Of a DNA stretch of 37,622 nt, positions 1 through 7,603 are shown piece by piece. The notes below the pieces were generated by a model. It did not search any database and was not told where the DNA came from. It saw only the letters and a program-made list of their open reading frames with translations. Both the position numbers and the translations under genes were made by a program. The stretch lies in the NCBI GenBank assembly GCA_045105115.1, contig JBGCDE010000070.1, positions 1 through 37,622 on the forward strand. The letters are read 5' to 3'. How positions within the stretch are numbered: the stretch's first letter is position 1; each line of letters begins with the position of its first letter. The DNA comes from JAUIET01 sp045105115 (GTDB lineage: Bacteria > Pseudomonadota > Gammaproteobacteria > Pseudomonadales > JAUIET01).

Positions 1-895
1 ACCAGCCATGTGCGAAGGCTCAGGCATGGTTGAGTTCAGCGAGCAATTTCAGGATCGCTATCACGACGTAGCAATTGCAGAACAACACTCGGTAACACTT
101 GCCGCCGGCCTCGCATGCGATGGCATGAAACCAGTGGTCGCCATTTATTCCACGTTTTTACAACGCGCCTACGACCAACTGATTCACGACGTTGCCCTGC
201 AAAATCTAGACGTCACTTTTTGCCTGGATCGCGCTGGTCTGGTGGGCGAAGACGGTCCAACCCACGCCGGCAGTTTCGACATAAGCTTTTTGCGCTGTAT
301 TCCAAACATGTTAGTGGCGACACCGTCTGATGAAAATGAGACCCGCCTGTTGCTGCACACAGCCTATAGCCATCCAGGCCCTGCAGCGGTGCGCTACCCA
401 CGGGGTGCAGGTACCGGGGCAGACATACAACCCGGTCTAAATACCGTAGAGCTGGGCAAGGCCGTAGAAAAACAACGTGGCCACAGTGTAGCAATTCTAA
501 ATTTCGGCGCCCTGTTGCACGAAGCAACGCCAGTTGCCGAGAACCTAAACGCTACCTTGATAGATATGCGTTTCGTAAAACCCCTGGACAATGCCTTGTT
601 GCTTTCATTGTGCGCTGACCACGAACTCTTGGTAACGCTGGAAGAAAACTCTGTCATGGGCGGTGCCGGAAGTGCGGTGCTTGAATTGCTGAATTCAGAA
701 AACGAGCAGACACCAGTACTGCAACTGGGCTTACCCGATCGTTATGTCGAACATGGCAACCAATCTCTAATGCGGTCCGAAGTAGGTCTGGATGCAGAGG
801 GAATAGAGATGTCTATTCGCACCAAGATGCAGGCCCTCAACATCAAGCCTTTACACGCAACAGATACCGCAAGCTCACACGCCTTCGCTAAGTAA
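1..895 (+). CDS. dxs: 1-deoxy-D-xylulose-5-phosphate synthase, C-terminal part (5' truncated by window edge)
   Basis: Dxs condenses pyruvate and glyceraldehyde 3-phosphate, using TPP, to form DXP, the first step of the MEP isoprenoid pathway and a precursor for thiamine and pyridoxal. The reading frame is open from base 2 without a stop, so the first ATG at position 8 is internal: the codons before it give Pro-Ala and lead into MCEGSGM, which matches the family's TPAMxEGSGM. The central transketolase-type pyrimidine-binding domain follows, with AEQHSVTLAAGLA, FLQRAYDQLIHDVALQ, DRAGLVGEDGPTHAG and AVRYPRGAG. The C-terminal transketolase domain contains TLEENSVMGGAGSAVLE. The N-terminal TPP-binding half lies outside the window. 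The gene converges on ribA with only five bases between the stop codons. Identification is secure from these motifs. Confidence 0.95.
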   Translation, partial: PAMCEGSGMVEFSEQFQDRYHDVAIAEQHSVTLAAGLACDGMKPVVAIYSTFLQRAYDQLIHDVALQNLDVTFCLDRAGLVGEDGPTHAGSFDISFLRCIPNMLVATPSDENETRLLLHTAYSHPGPAAVRYPRGAGTGADIQPGLNTVELGKAVEKQRGHSVAILNFGALLHEATPVAENLNATLIDMRFVKPLDNALLLSLCADHELLVTLEENSVMGGAGSAVLELLNSENEQTPVLQLGLPDRYVEHGNQSLMRSEVGLDAEGIEMSIRTKMQALNIKPLHATDTASSHAFAK

Positions 896-900
896 GCGCC

Positions 901-1491
901 TTACATATCAAATAAATGCCCGAGCTTTCCAGCTTTGGTCGACAAGTATCTTGAGTTGTGTGGATTATGTCCTGGTTGCAGATCCAGGCGCTCAACTACG
1001 TTAATACCTATATCTTCCAGCGCTTGCACTTTACGCGGGTTATTGGTCATAAGGCGTACCGCTTTCACGCCCAAATGGGCAAACATTGCTTCGCAGATAG
1101 TATAACTACGCTGATCTGCCTCAAAACCCAATTGCTCGTTAGCTTCTACTGTATCGGCTCCTTTGTCTTGCAGATTGTAAGCCTTGAGCTTATTCAACAA
1201 ACCGATACCTCGGCCCTCTTGGCGCAAATAAAGCACCATTCCGCGCCGCTCTCGAGCTATGCGGCGCAGCGCTGTCTCAAGTTGCGGGCCACAATCGCAG
1301 CGCATGCTGAACAAGGCATCCCCGGTCAAGCATTCGGAATGAACTCTGGCCAAAACGGCGTCTCCATCGCTCAAATCGCCCATAGACAGCACTACGTGCT
1401 CTTTACCGGAGTCGGCTTCTTCGAAACCGTGTATATCAAACATGCCCCACGGGGTTGGGATTTTCGACGCGGTGATAAAGGAAACAGACAA
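901..1491 (-). CDS. ribA: GTP cyclohydrolase II (riboflavin biosynthesis)
   Basis: RibA opens the imidazole ring of GTP, releasing formate and pyrophosphate, to give the first riboflavin precursor. The 196-residue product equals the length of E. coli RibA. Its zinc ligands Cys54, Cys65 and Cys67 lie in SECLTGDALFSMRCDCG. RQEGRGIGLLNK (GTP/catalytic loop), DTVEANEQLGF and LMTNNPRKVQALEDIGI are also conserved. It is a stand-alone RibA, not a RibB-RibA fusion. It converges with dxs, and its upstream neighbour is a protease gene read in the same direction 61 bases away. No FMN riboswitch fits in that short gap. Because the rib genes are not clustered here, RibA probably serves a dispersed pathway. 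Confidence 0.96.
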   Translation of the reverse strand: MSVSFITASKIPTPWGMFDIHGFEEADSGKEHVVLSMGDLSDGDAVLARVHSECLTGDALFSMRCDCGPQLETALRRIARERRGMVLYLRQEGRGIGLLNKLKAYNLQDKGADTVEANEQLGFEADQRSYTICEAMFAHLGVKAVRLMTNNPRKVQALEDIGINVVERLDLQPGHNPHNSRYLSTKAGKLGHLFDM

Positions 1492-1552
1492 GACAGACTC
1501 GTGAATAAAGTGTGGCGAACAACCACCTATGATAGCAGATAGTGGGTCGGGA

Positions 1553-2197
1553 TTACTTCTCAGACAAAATCAGCACGCCATCACTTTCTTCCATTTTGAC
1601 ACGGCTGAGGAAACTCATACCCAGCAAAATTTGTTGTGGAAATGCGCCCTGCAACACACCCGCCTGCACGTTGCTGACCTTTATTCCCGCAATGCTGACA
1701 TGGTCCAACCGCACAAACCACGCTTCAGTAACACCACTTGCAGTGGACACGCTGCCTTTCTTACCATTGCGGATGTAGTCGATCCCTAAGCGCTTTGCAT
1801 CAGCACTGTTCATCGCCACTGAGGTAGCACCTGTATCAACCAGCATGCGTGCACTTCGGCCATTGATGCTGCCATTAACGTAATAAGCGTTATTCCGGTT
1901 TCTCGCGATCGATACTTTTTTTCGTGACGCCGCACTGAAGTTTGAGCCAATCCGTGTATTCAGCGCCAATGACTCGATCTGACCATTAATGTCAACTACG
2001 GCCACATCGCTATTTGCCCGTATCAACCGCACCCCTTCTGGGCTGGATTGCCCTGCCCGGAGTATTCGCTGCTTACCATTAATACTGAGTACGGCCTTCC
2101 CCGAAAACAAACCATTGACCTGCACTTCAAGTGCGAACACTTGCGGTGTGGTCAGGCAAATTAACAGTGCCAGCAATGGTAGTGAGTACTTACTCAT
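1553..2197 (-). CDS. Secreted retropepsin-like aspartic protease (TIGR02281-type)
   Basis: The 214-residue protein begins with a signal peptide (basic Lys3, hydrophobic core about residues 6-17, likely cleavage after VFA at 22), so it should be periplasmic. The C-terminal half (about 105-212) is a single-lobe retroviral-type aspartic protease domain with the catalytic triad Asp121-Thr-Gly in MLVDTGATSVAMN. Further motifs are TASGVTEAWFVRLDHVSIAGI and the downstream ILLGMSFLSRV, which resembles the family's conserved LLGMSFL. Such single-domain enzymes act as homodimers; the substrate is unknown. The N-terminal part (25-100) resembles the small leader region of this bacterial family. It lies upstream of ribA on the same strand and is divergent from mrcB across 160 bases. 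The family assignment is firm, the biological role is not. Confidence 0.85.
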   Translation of the reverse strand: MSKYSLPLLALLICLTTPQVFALEVQVNGLFSGKAVLSINGKQRILRAGQSSPEGVRLIRANSDVAVVDINGQIESLALNTRIGSNFSAASRKKVSIARNRNNAYYVNGSINGRSARMLVDTGATSVAMNSADAKRLGIDYIRNGKKGSVSTASGVTEAWFVRLDHVSIAGIKVSNVQAGVLQGAFPQQILLGMSFLSRVKMEESDGVLILSEK

Positions 2198-2357
2198 AAA
2201 CGGGATTCCCCAGCGCCTAAGAACGCAGTTCTACTGAAGTTTAGCAGGCGCGATCCAACCCACATTTACAGCGCAGAAAACTATTGCCGTTTTTTTCCAT
2301 AGCCGCCCCGAGCATGCCCTGCGATAGTGGTGCCTTTATTGTTTTGCCGCTACGATT

Positions 2358-4721
2358 TTGGCCACCAAACGAACCACTCGAAAGCCCGCCAGGCGAAAAA
2401 AGAAAACGACCCGCCGAACGTTCAGACCACTACTTTGGTTGGTGCGGCTGGGCGTGCTCGCAAGCATAATTCTGATCCCGTTGTTATTTTGGTTGAACAG
2501 CGAAATAGAACAAAAATTCAGCAGCCATGAATGGACTATTCCAGCAAAAGTGTATGCGCGACCGCTGGAGCTGTACGTTGGCAGCCGGCTGACCCGTCAA
2601 GAACTTAAGCAAGAACTTGAATTGCTTGGTTATAAAAAAGCCAGCAACATAAATGGCGCTGGCAGTTATACCCAGCAAGGTTCCGGTGTTGGATTCCACA
2701 CGCGCGGTTTCCAGTTCGGTGACGGCTTTGAGCGAGCAGTTAGTGTGCTTGCACAATGGTCTGGCGGTGAATTGAGCCAGCTTGCGACTTCGACTGGTCA
2801 ACCTCTGGACCTGATTCGCCTTGAGCCCATGCAAATAGGTGGAATTTACCCGGGTCAAAACGAAGATCGTCTGCTGGTCGAGTTATCCGACACACCCAAA
2901 GGCATGCTCGACTGCTTGTTAGCGGTTGAAGACCGCCGTTTTTATGAGCACCCGGGTATATCACTGCGAGGCATTAGCCGCGCCATGCTGGTCAATCTGC
3001 GTCAGGGGCGTTTTACCCAGGGCGGCAGCACGCTCACGCAACAATTGGTAAAGAACCTGTTTCTGAGCCAGGACAGAACCTTGTCTCGCAAGCTAGCTGA
3101 AATACCCATGGCCCTGATGCTGGATGGCAAGATTAGCAAAAACGACATCTTGCAGATGTTCATCAATGAGGTTTTTCTCGTTCAGGATGGCAATCGCGCC
3201 GTGCACGGTTTTGCCTTGGCCAGCCAGTATTTCTTCAATCAACCTCTGCAGGAACTATTGCCTCACCAGTACGCTTTGCTGGTTGGCATGATCAAAGGCC
3301 CCTCCTATTACCACCCGGTACGTCATCCTGAACGCGCCAAGCGACGCCGCGATCTGGTGCTCAGCATCATGGCTGAACAAGGCATTATGAGTGAGGAGGA
3401 AGCTGACTACGCCAGGCAGCTGCCTTTAAGTCTAAACATGCGCTCTAAGCGCAGCGTGCGACAACCCGCGTATCTGGATTTGGTACGTCGACAGCTCAGC
3501 GAAGACTATCGACTTGAAGATTTGCAAACCGAAGGCCTTCGAGTATTTACCAACTTCGACCCATTAGTGCAGCTCGCGGCAGAAAAAAGCCTCGACTTAG
3601 CCTTTGCCGACATCGATAAGCGCCCTGCGCGGCAAGACAACAATGAAGCCACCGAGCTACCAAGTCTGGACGCCGGTATGTTGGTTAGCGCGAGTAGTAC
3701 CGGCGATGTGGTGGCTATCGTTGGTGGCCGTAAACCTCGCTTTGCCGGCTTTAACCGTGCACTGGACGCGCGTCGACCGATAGGCTCTTTGGTCAAACCC
3801 GCTGTCTTTCTGACGGCACTCGAAAGACCGGACCAATTCACCCTGGCAAGCTACATCAATGATGAGCGATTTGAATTACCGCAGCCTGATGGCAGTGTCT
3901 GGGCACCAGATAACTTCGACAAGCAAAGTCATGGCTCAGTGACTTTACTTGAAGCACTCAGCCGTTCCTACAACCAGGCCAGCGCAGCGCTTGGTATGCA
4001 ACTCGGCATACCCGCTGTTCGTTCAACATTGAGCGACCTTGGCGTGACAGGCGACATTCCAGAACTACCTTCCCTGTTTCTAGGCGCAATTGAGCTGTCT
4101 GTCATGGACGTTGCCAGCATGTATCAAACCATTGCCAGTGGCGGTTTCAACACGCCGCTGCGAGCAATCCGTGAAATTCTTGATGCCAATGGTAAGCCCA
4201 TAAAAACGTACGGACTTGAAATCGAGCAGAGAATTGCACCGGATACTGTTCACCTGTTGCAATATGCGCTTCAAGAAGCCATGCGCAATGGCACCGGCCG
4301 TAGCGCCTATCAGTTCCTGCCGGACAGCCTGGCCGTCGCTGGCAAAACTGGCACCAGCAATGACCAGCGCGACAGCTGGTTTGCCGGTTTCAGTGGCGAC
4401 TACTCCGCTGTCGTATGGATGGGCAATGACGATTATGAGACCACATCATTGACTGGCAGCACGGGTGCTTTGCGCGCCTGGTCTTATTTGTTTCGGGCAA
4501 TCAGCCGTGAGTCACTGGAATTTGTTCGGCCCACTGGCGTGGTCTATGTCTGGACCGATCGTGAGAGTGGCTTGCTGAGCGCTGAGCACTGCCGTAATAC
4601 CGACTATTTACCGTATGTGTCTGGCACCGAGCCAATTCGACAAGCTGCGTGCGCCGAGCAGGGCAAACAGCGACCCAATTGGTTGCGATGGCTATTAAAT
4701 AGAGTTGAAGATAATCGTTAG
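2358..4721 (+). CDS. mrcB: Penicillin-binding protein 1B, bifunctional transglycosylase/transpeptidase
   Basis: This class A PBP polymerises and crosslinks peptidoglycan at the inner membrane. The 787-residue protein has a very basic cytoplasmic tail (residues 3-22), a membrane anchor (about 25-46) and a UB2H-type domain (about 60-145). The GT51 transglycosylase has catalytic Glu191 in AVEDRRFYEHPG and GGSTLTQQLVKNLFL. The transpeptidase has nucleophile Ser477 in SLVK (Lys480), SYN at 537-539 and KTG at 663-665. The start is inferred to be TTG: an in-frame stop sits at 2325, no ATG or GTG lies between, and the next Met is inside the UB2H region. The Shine-Dalgarno sequence is weak. The TPR lipoprotein 44 bases downstream is probably its activator. 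Product identity is certain; the exact start is probable. Confidence 0.96.
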   Translation: MATKRTTRKPARRKKKTTRRTFRPLLWLVRLGVLASIILIPLLFWLNSEIEQKFSSHEWTIPAKVYARPLELYVGSRLTRQELKQELELLGYKKASNINGAGSYTQQGSGVGFHTRGFQFGDGFERAVSVLAQWSGGELSQLATSTGQPLDLIRLEPMQIGGIYPGQNEDRLLVELSDTPKGMLDCLLAVEDRRFYEHPGISLRGISRAMLVNLRQGRFTQGGSTLTQQLVKNLFLSQDRTLSRKLAEIPMALMLDGKISKNDILQMFINEVFLVQDGNRAVHGFALASQYFFNQPLQELLPHQYALLVGMIKGPSYYHPVRHPERAKRRRDLVLSIMAEQGIMSEEEADYARQLPLSLNMRSKRSVRQPAYLDLVRRQLSEDYRLEDLQTEGLRVFTNFDPLVQLAAEKSLDLAFADIDKRPARQDNNEATELPSLDAGMLVSASSTGDVVAIVGGRKPRFAGFNRALDARRPIGSLVKPAVFLTALERPDQFTLASYINDERFELPQPDGSVWAPDNFDKQSHGSVTLLEALSRSYNQASAALGMQLGIPAVRSTLSDLGVTGDIPELPSLFLGAIELSVMDVASMYQTIASGGFNTPLRAIREILDANGKPIKTYGLEIEQRIAPDTVHLLQYALQEAMRNGTGRSAYQFLPDSLAVAGKTGTSNDQRDSWFAGFSGDYSAVVWMGNDDYETTSLTGSTGALRAWSYLFRAISRESLEFVRPTGVVYVWTDRESGLLSAEHCRNTDYLPYVSGTEPIRQAACAEQGKQRPNWLRWLLNRVEDNR

Positions 4722-4765
4722 ACCGAAAACACAAAGTAAGAAACACAGCAAAAGGCCGAGAAAAA

Positions 4766-5308
4766 ATGTTGAACGTAGAAACAAACGCCAGGGGCAATCG
4801 AAAAACACTGCTAGCGGCCTGCCTGCTTGCTTTTCTGCAGACGGCATGTACTTACACGCCGGTCTATGACTCTGGCAACATGCCACAAGTTAACCCGCCT
4901 GTTGCAAGTGAACAAGCAGACGCACAGAATCGTGACAACGCAGCGAAGGAAGGCACACAGATGGAAACTAACGGACAGCCTGTGCGGGTTGCCGTAGTAT
5001 CGCCAGAAACTATTCAGCAAAGACCAACAAGCAGTAACAAAGACATAGCAGCGGCCAGGCTCCGCACGCAGGCCGCCGATGCAGTAGCGGCGGGTCAAGC
5101 TGCCAAGGCCGAGGGTTTGCTAAATCGAGCCTTGCGAATTTCACCGCGTAGCGCTGAGACTTACCATCAGTTGGCAACCATTAAGCTTGAACAGGGCGCC
5201 AGCGGGCAGGCATTACAGTTAGCCAGAAAAGGCCTCAGTTTATGCGACCCTGACAGTAAGCTGGCTATGCACTTACAAGCATTGGTATCACAAGCGTCTT
5301 TGGACTAG
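4766..5308 (+). CDS. TPR lipoprotein, probable LpoP-type activator of PBP1B
   Basis: The 180-residue product has a lipoprotein signal: Arg12-Lys13, a hydrophobic stretch 15-24 and lipobox LQTAC with Cys28. A Gln/Asn/Asp-rich, probably disordered linker runs from about 30 to 90. A helical C-terminal region (about 100-178) follows, with TPR-like repeats such as AAGQAAKAEGLLNRALRISPRSAETY and the next helix pair HQLATIKLEQGASGQALQLARKGL. The residue after the lipidated Cys is Thr, not Asp, which favours outer-membrane sorting. In Pseudomonas aeruginosa the PBP1B activator LpoP is a TPR lipoprotein encoded directly after ponB; the order here is the same, 44 bases after mrcB on the same strand. 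The lipoprotein and TPR calls come from the sequence. The role in stimulating PBP1B is inference from synteny. Confidence 0.8.
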   Translation: MLNVETNARGNRKTLLAACLLAFLQTACTYTPVYDSGNMPQVNPPVASEQADAQNRDNAAKEGTQMETNGQPVRVAVVSPETIQQRPTSSNKDIAAARLRTQAADAVAAGQAAKAEGLLNRALRISPRSAETYHQLATIKLEQGASGQALQLARKGLSLCDPDSKLAMHLQALVSQASLD

Positions 5309-5346
5309 CCAGCTTTTGAAAAAACCCTTCGCAAGCACGTTCCCCA

Positions 5347-6837
5347 CTATATTTCATCGACTCGGATGCGATAACAATCGTCCACTTCACTCCAGCTAAA
5401 CTGCAAGGTCTGATTAATAAAATCAGGACGCTCATCAATCTGATGGCTAACAAATAGAAGCTGTGTAGAGGTTTCCTCAACGATGGCTTGAAGCAGCGCC
5501 AACACATGCTGACGATTGCGTTCGTCCAGCCCCAGACAGGGCTCATCCAGAATCAGAATATCAGGGTTTTTTACCATTGCCCGTGCAATAAGCACCAACC
5601 GTTGCTGGCCATAAGACAAATGCTCGAATCGCTTATCGGCCAGATTAGGAATACCGACTGCGGCAAGCCAGGCTTGCGCCATAGTGGAATGCGATCCCGC
5701 CGCCAACTCGCTAATACCGATACTGTCTTGCAGACCAGACACAACGACATCAAGCGCTCGATCACCTTTGCCGAATTGCTGCTGCAGTGCCGTGCTTACC
5801 ATGCCGAAGTGTTTTCTAACTTCCCATACAGATTCACCTGAACCCTTTCGCCGACCGAACAAGCTGACATTTTGACCAAACGCTTTCGCATTATCGCCGG
5901 TGAGCATGCTCAGCAAAGTGGATTTCCCGCAACCATTGGGCCCGGCAATCAGTGCATGTTGTCCTTGCCGAAAAGACCAATTCAGATCGATGAATATGCG
6001 CTTCTGTGCAAACGAACAGCTGACATTCTTAAAATGAATCAGTGGGTTCGCCTTATTCGTCTTAGCCGCTTGTAGTCCAGCGTATACTCTCTGTAAATTC
6101 ACCTTGGGACGAGAATGCGCAAGCAAACGAGCTATTTGTTCTCGGCTTTGAGCCGTGTTTTGACAAATTTCGGTGACACGCCCTTCCTCAATAAGCATTA
6201 AGTGACTAACGGAATCAGGAACATCATTGATTCGAGAGGTAAGTAATAGAGCGGTGTGCAGACGATCGAACAGCTCTTGTAAAACGGATTCGAATTCATC
6301 CTGCAGGGTTTGATCAAGCCCTGCCAACGGGTCGTCAAGAATCAACAAACGAGTCGGGCACAGGGCGGCACCAGCCATTAATACTCTACGCATCTGCCCA
6401 GTAGACAGTTCACGAAGTCCCTGTGCAGTGATGCCACCTATTCCGAGACGGTCAATCCAATACGCATAATCTTCCGGCTTATGTATGCCGCGACGTAAAT
6501 ATTGATGAACCAGGGTGCCGCGATCATAAGCGTTTGCACGAACCTCACTGTCATCAAATCGATCGTCGTGTGCATGCAGTTCGTGTTGACGCTCGAACGA
6601 AACCATTTCGCAGTCTACTGCAGGGCTAAAATTCTTTGCGTACTGAAGCTTACCCCGGGAAATTGGATGCTGCCCAAGCAGTACGCGTGCTAACAAGGTT
6701 TTACCCGCACCATTACTGCCCAGCACAGCCCATTTCTGGCCTTCTTCAAGTTGCCACTGATCACACTCAAACGATTGATGCCGATGGGCCGGAGTTCTGA
6801 GATTGTTTAACGTTACTAATGCCATGGGTTCATTCAT
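5347..6837 (-). CDS. modF: ModF-like protein with two tandem ABC ATPase domains
   Basis: A soluble protein with two ATP-binding cassettes and no membrane segment, like E. coli ModF (PhrA), whose function is poorly defined despite its link to the mod locus. Domain 1 has Walker A GSNGAGKT, signature LSTGQMRRVL and Walker B LLILDDP. Domain 2 has GPNGCGKST, LSYGQQRLVLIARA and ILILDEP. The block SLFGRRKGSGESVWEVRKHFGMVS closely follows ModF. The catalytic glutamate after Walker B is Asp in domain 1. No modABC genes are nearby. The ATG at 6837 (MNEPMALV) is preferred; another ATG lies at 6825, and a TTG extends the frame to 6861 without a visible ribosome site. The gene is divergent from the NUDIX gene and converges with the lipoprotein gene across 38 bases. 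Confidence 0.85.
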   Translation of the reverse strand: MNEPMALVTLNNLRTPAHRHQSFECDQWQLEEGQKWAVLGSNGAGKTLLARVLLGQHPISRGKLQYAKNFSPAVDCEMVSFERQHELHAHDDRFDDSEVRANAYDRGTLVHQYLRRGIHKPEDYAYWIDRLGIGGITAQGLRELSTGQMRRVLMAGAALCPTRLLILDDPLAGLDQTLQDEFESVLQELFDRLHTALLLTSRINDVPDSVSHLMLIEEGRVTEICQNTAQSREQIARLLAHSRPKVNLQRVYAGLQAAKTNKANPLIHFKNVSCSFAQKRIFIDLNWSFRQGQHALIAGPNGCGKSTLLSMLTGDNAKAFGQNVSLFGRRKGSGESVWEVRKHFGMVSTALQQQFGKGDRALDVVVSGLQDSIGISELAAGSHSTMAQAWLAAVGIPNLADKRFEHLSYGQQRLVLIARAMVKNPDILILDEPCLGLDERNRQHVLALLQAIVEETSTQLLFVSHQIDERPDFINQTLQFSWSEVDDCYRIRVDEI

Positions 6838-6890
6838 TAAAGTTGATAGACTAGGATTCAACGACAGTGTAAACCACAGAGTTCAAGGCC

Positions 6891-7586
6891 TTGCTACCTG
6901 ACTTAAAGACACAACTTGAAAAGGTGGCGCAGTACAAGCCTAAAAAAGTGCGTGGCCGACGGTACATGGTTCGTGCCGCTGTTACGATGATTTTACGGGA
7001 AACACAGCGTCATCCTGATGATTTGCATGACGACGGCATTGAAGTGCTTATGATGCGGCGCGCAGAACGAAAAGGCGACCCTTGGTCTGGCCACATGTCG
7101 TTTCCGGGTGGCAAAATGGACAGCAAAGACGACAATTCCTTTGAGGCCTCGCTGCGAGAGCTGGCAGAAGAAACCGGAATTCCAAGACCTGATGACGCTC
7201 TACGTTCAGTTGGCCGACTGTCTGATGTGTTAACTCGCAATCACAGCGGTCGTAAACCGATGGTGGTAACGCCATTTGTTTTTGAGTTGATGGAAGAAGT
7301 GGAATTCAGCCCTAATCACGAAGTGGCAGAACTGGTCTGGATTCCACTTGGTTTTCTTGGCAATCCAGCCCATCGCGAAGTGATGCATTGGGACTTTCGC
7401 GGCACTCGCATCAACCTACCGTGTTATTACTACCAAGGGCGCCGTATCTGGGGTTTGTCGCTAACGATGCTTGATGAAATGGTACTGCTATTTTACAGAC
7501 AAAGGTTTAAAGATACACATTCCAGACTGCAATTCTCGCCGCGATCGAATTGGTTGCTTCGATCGCTGGCGAAATTAAATCGCTGA
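6891..7586 (+). CDS. NUDIX hydrolase, CoA pyrophosphatase (NudL/UPF0035)-like
   Basis: This is a 231-residue NUDIX fold enzyme expected to hydrolyse a nucleoside diphosphate linked to X. The Nudix box reads from PGGKMDSKDD to LRELAEETGI, with the metal-binding REUxEExGU part intact. The segment before it, MRRAERKGDPWSGHMSFPGG, fits the CoA-pyrophosphatase subgroup (NudL, NUDT7/8 like), so CoA or acyl-CoA is a plausible but unproven substrate. A TTG at 6891 is the first possible start after an in-frame stop at 6870; internal GTG (6948) and ATG (6966) would remove residues ahead of the fold. It is divergent from modF, whose ATG lies 53 bases away, so the two may share a promoter region. Family certain, substrate uncertain. 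Confidence 0.85.
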   Translation: MLPDLKTQLEKVAQYKPKKVRGRRYMVRAAVTMILRETQRHPDDLHDDGIEVLMMRRAERKGDPWSGHMSFPGGKMDSKDDNSFEASLRELAEETGIPRPDDALRSVGRLSDVLTRNHSGRKPMVVTPFVFELMEEVEFSPNHEVAELVWIPLGFLGNPAHREVMHWDFRGTRINLPCYYYQGRRIWGLSLTMLDEMVLLFYRQRFKDTHSRLQFSPRSNWLLRSLAKLNR

Positions 7587-7603
7587 GTGGGAAGAAGCTC
7601 TTA

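Noticed and set aside
958..1542. Plus-strand open frame of 194 codons across ribA
   Set aside because: It is antisense to a complete RibA with all catalytic residues, and its translation shows no family pattern.
1492..1552. Possible FMN riboswitch before ribA
   Set aside because: The gap is 61 bases and lacks room and conserved blocks for an FMN aptamer.
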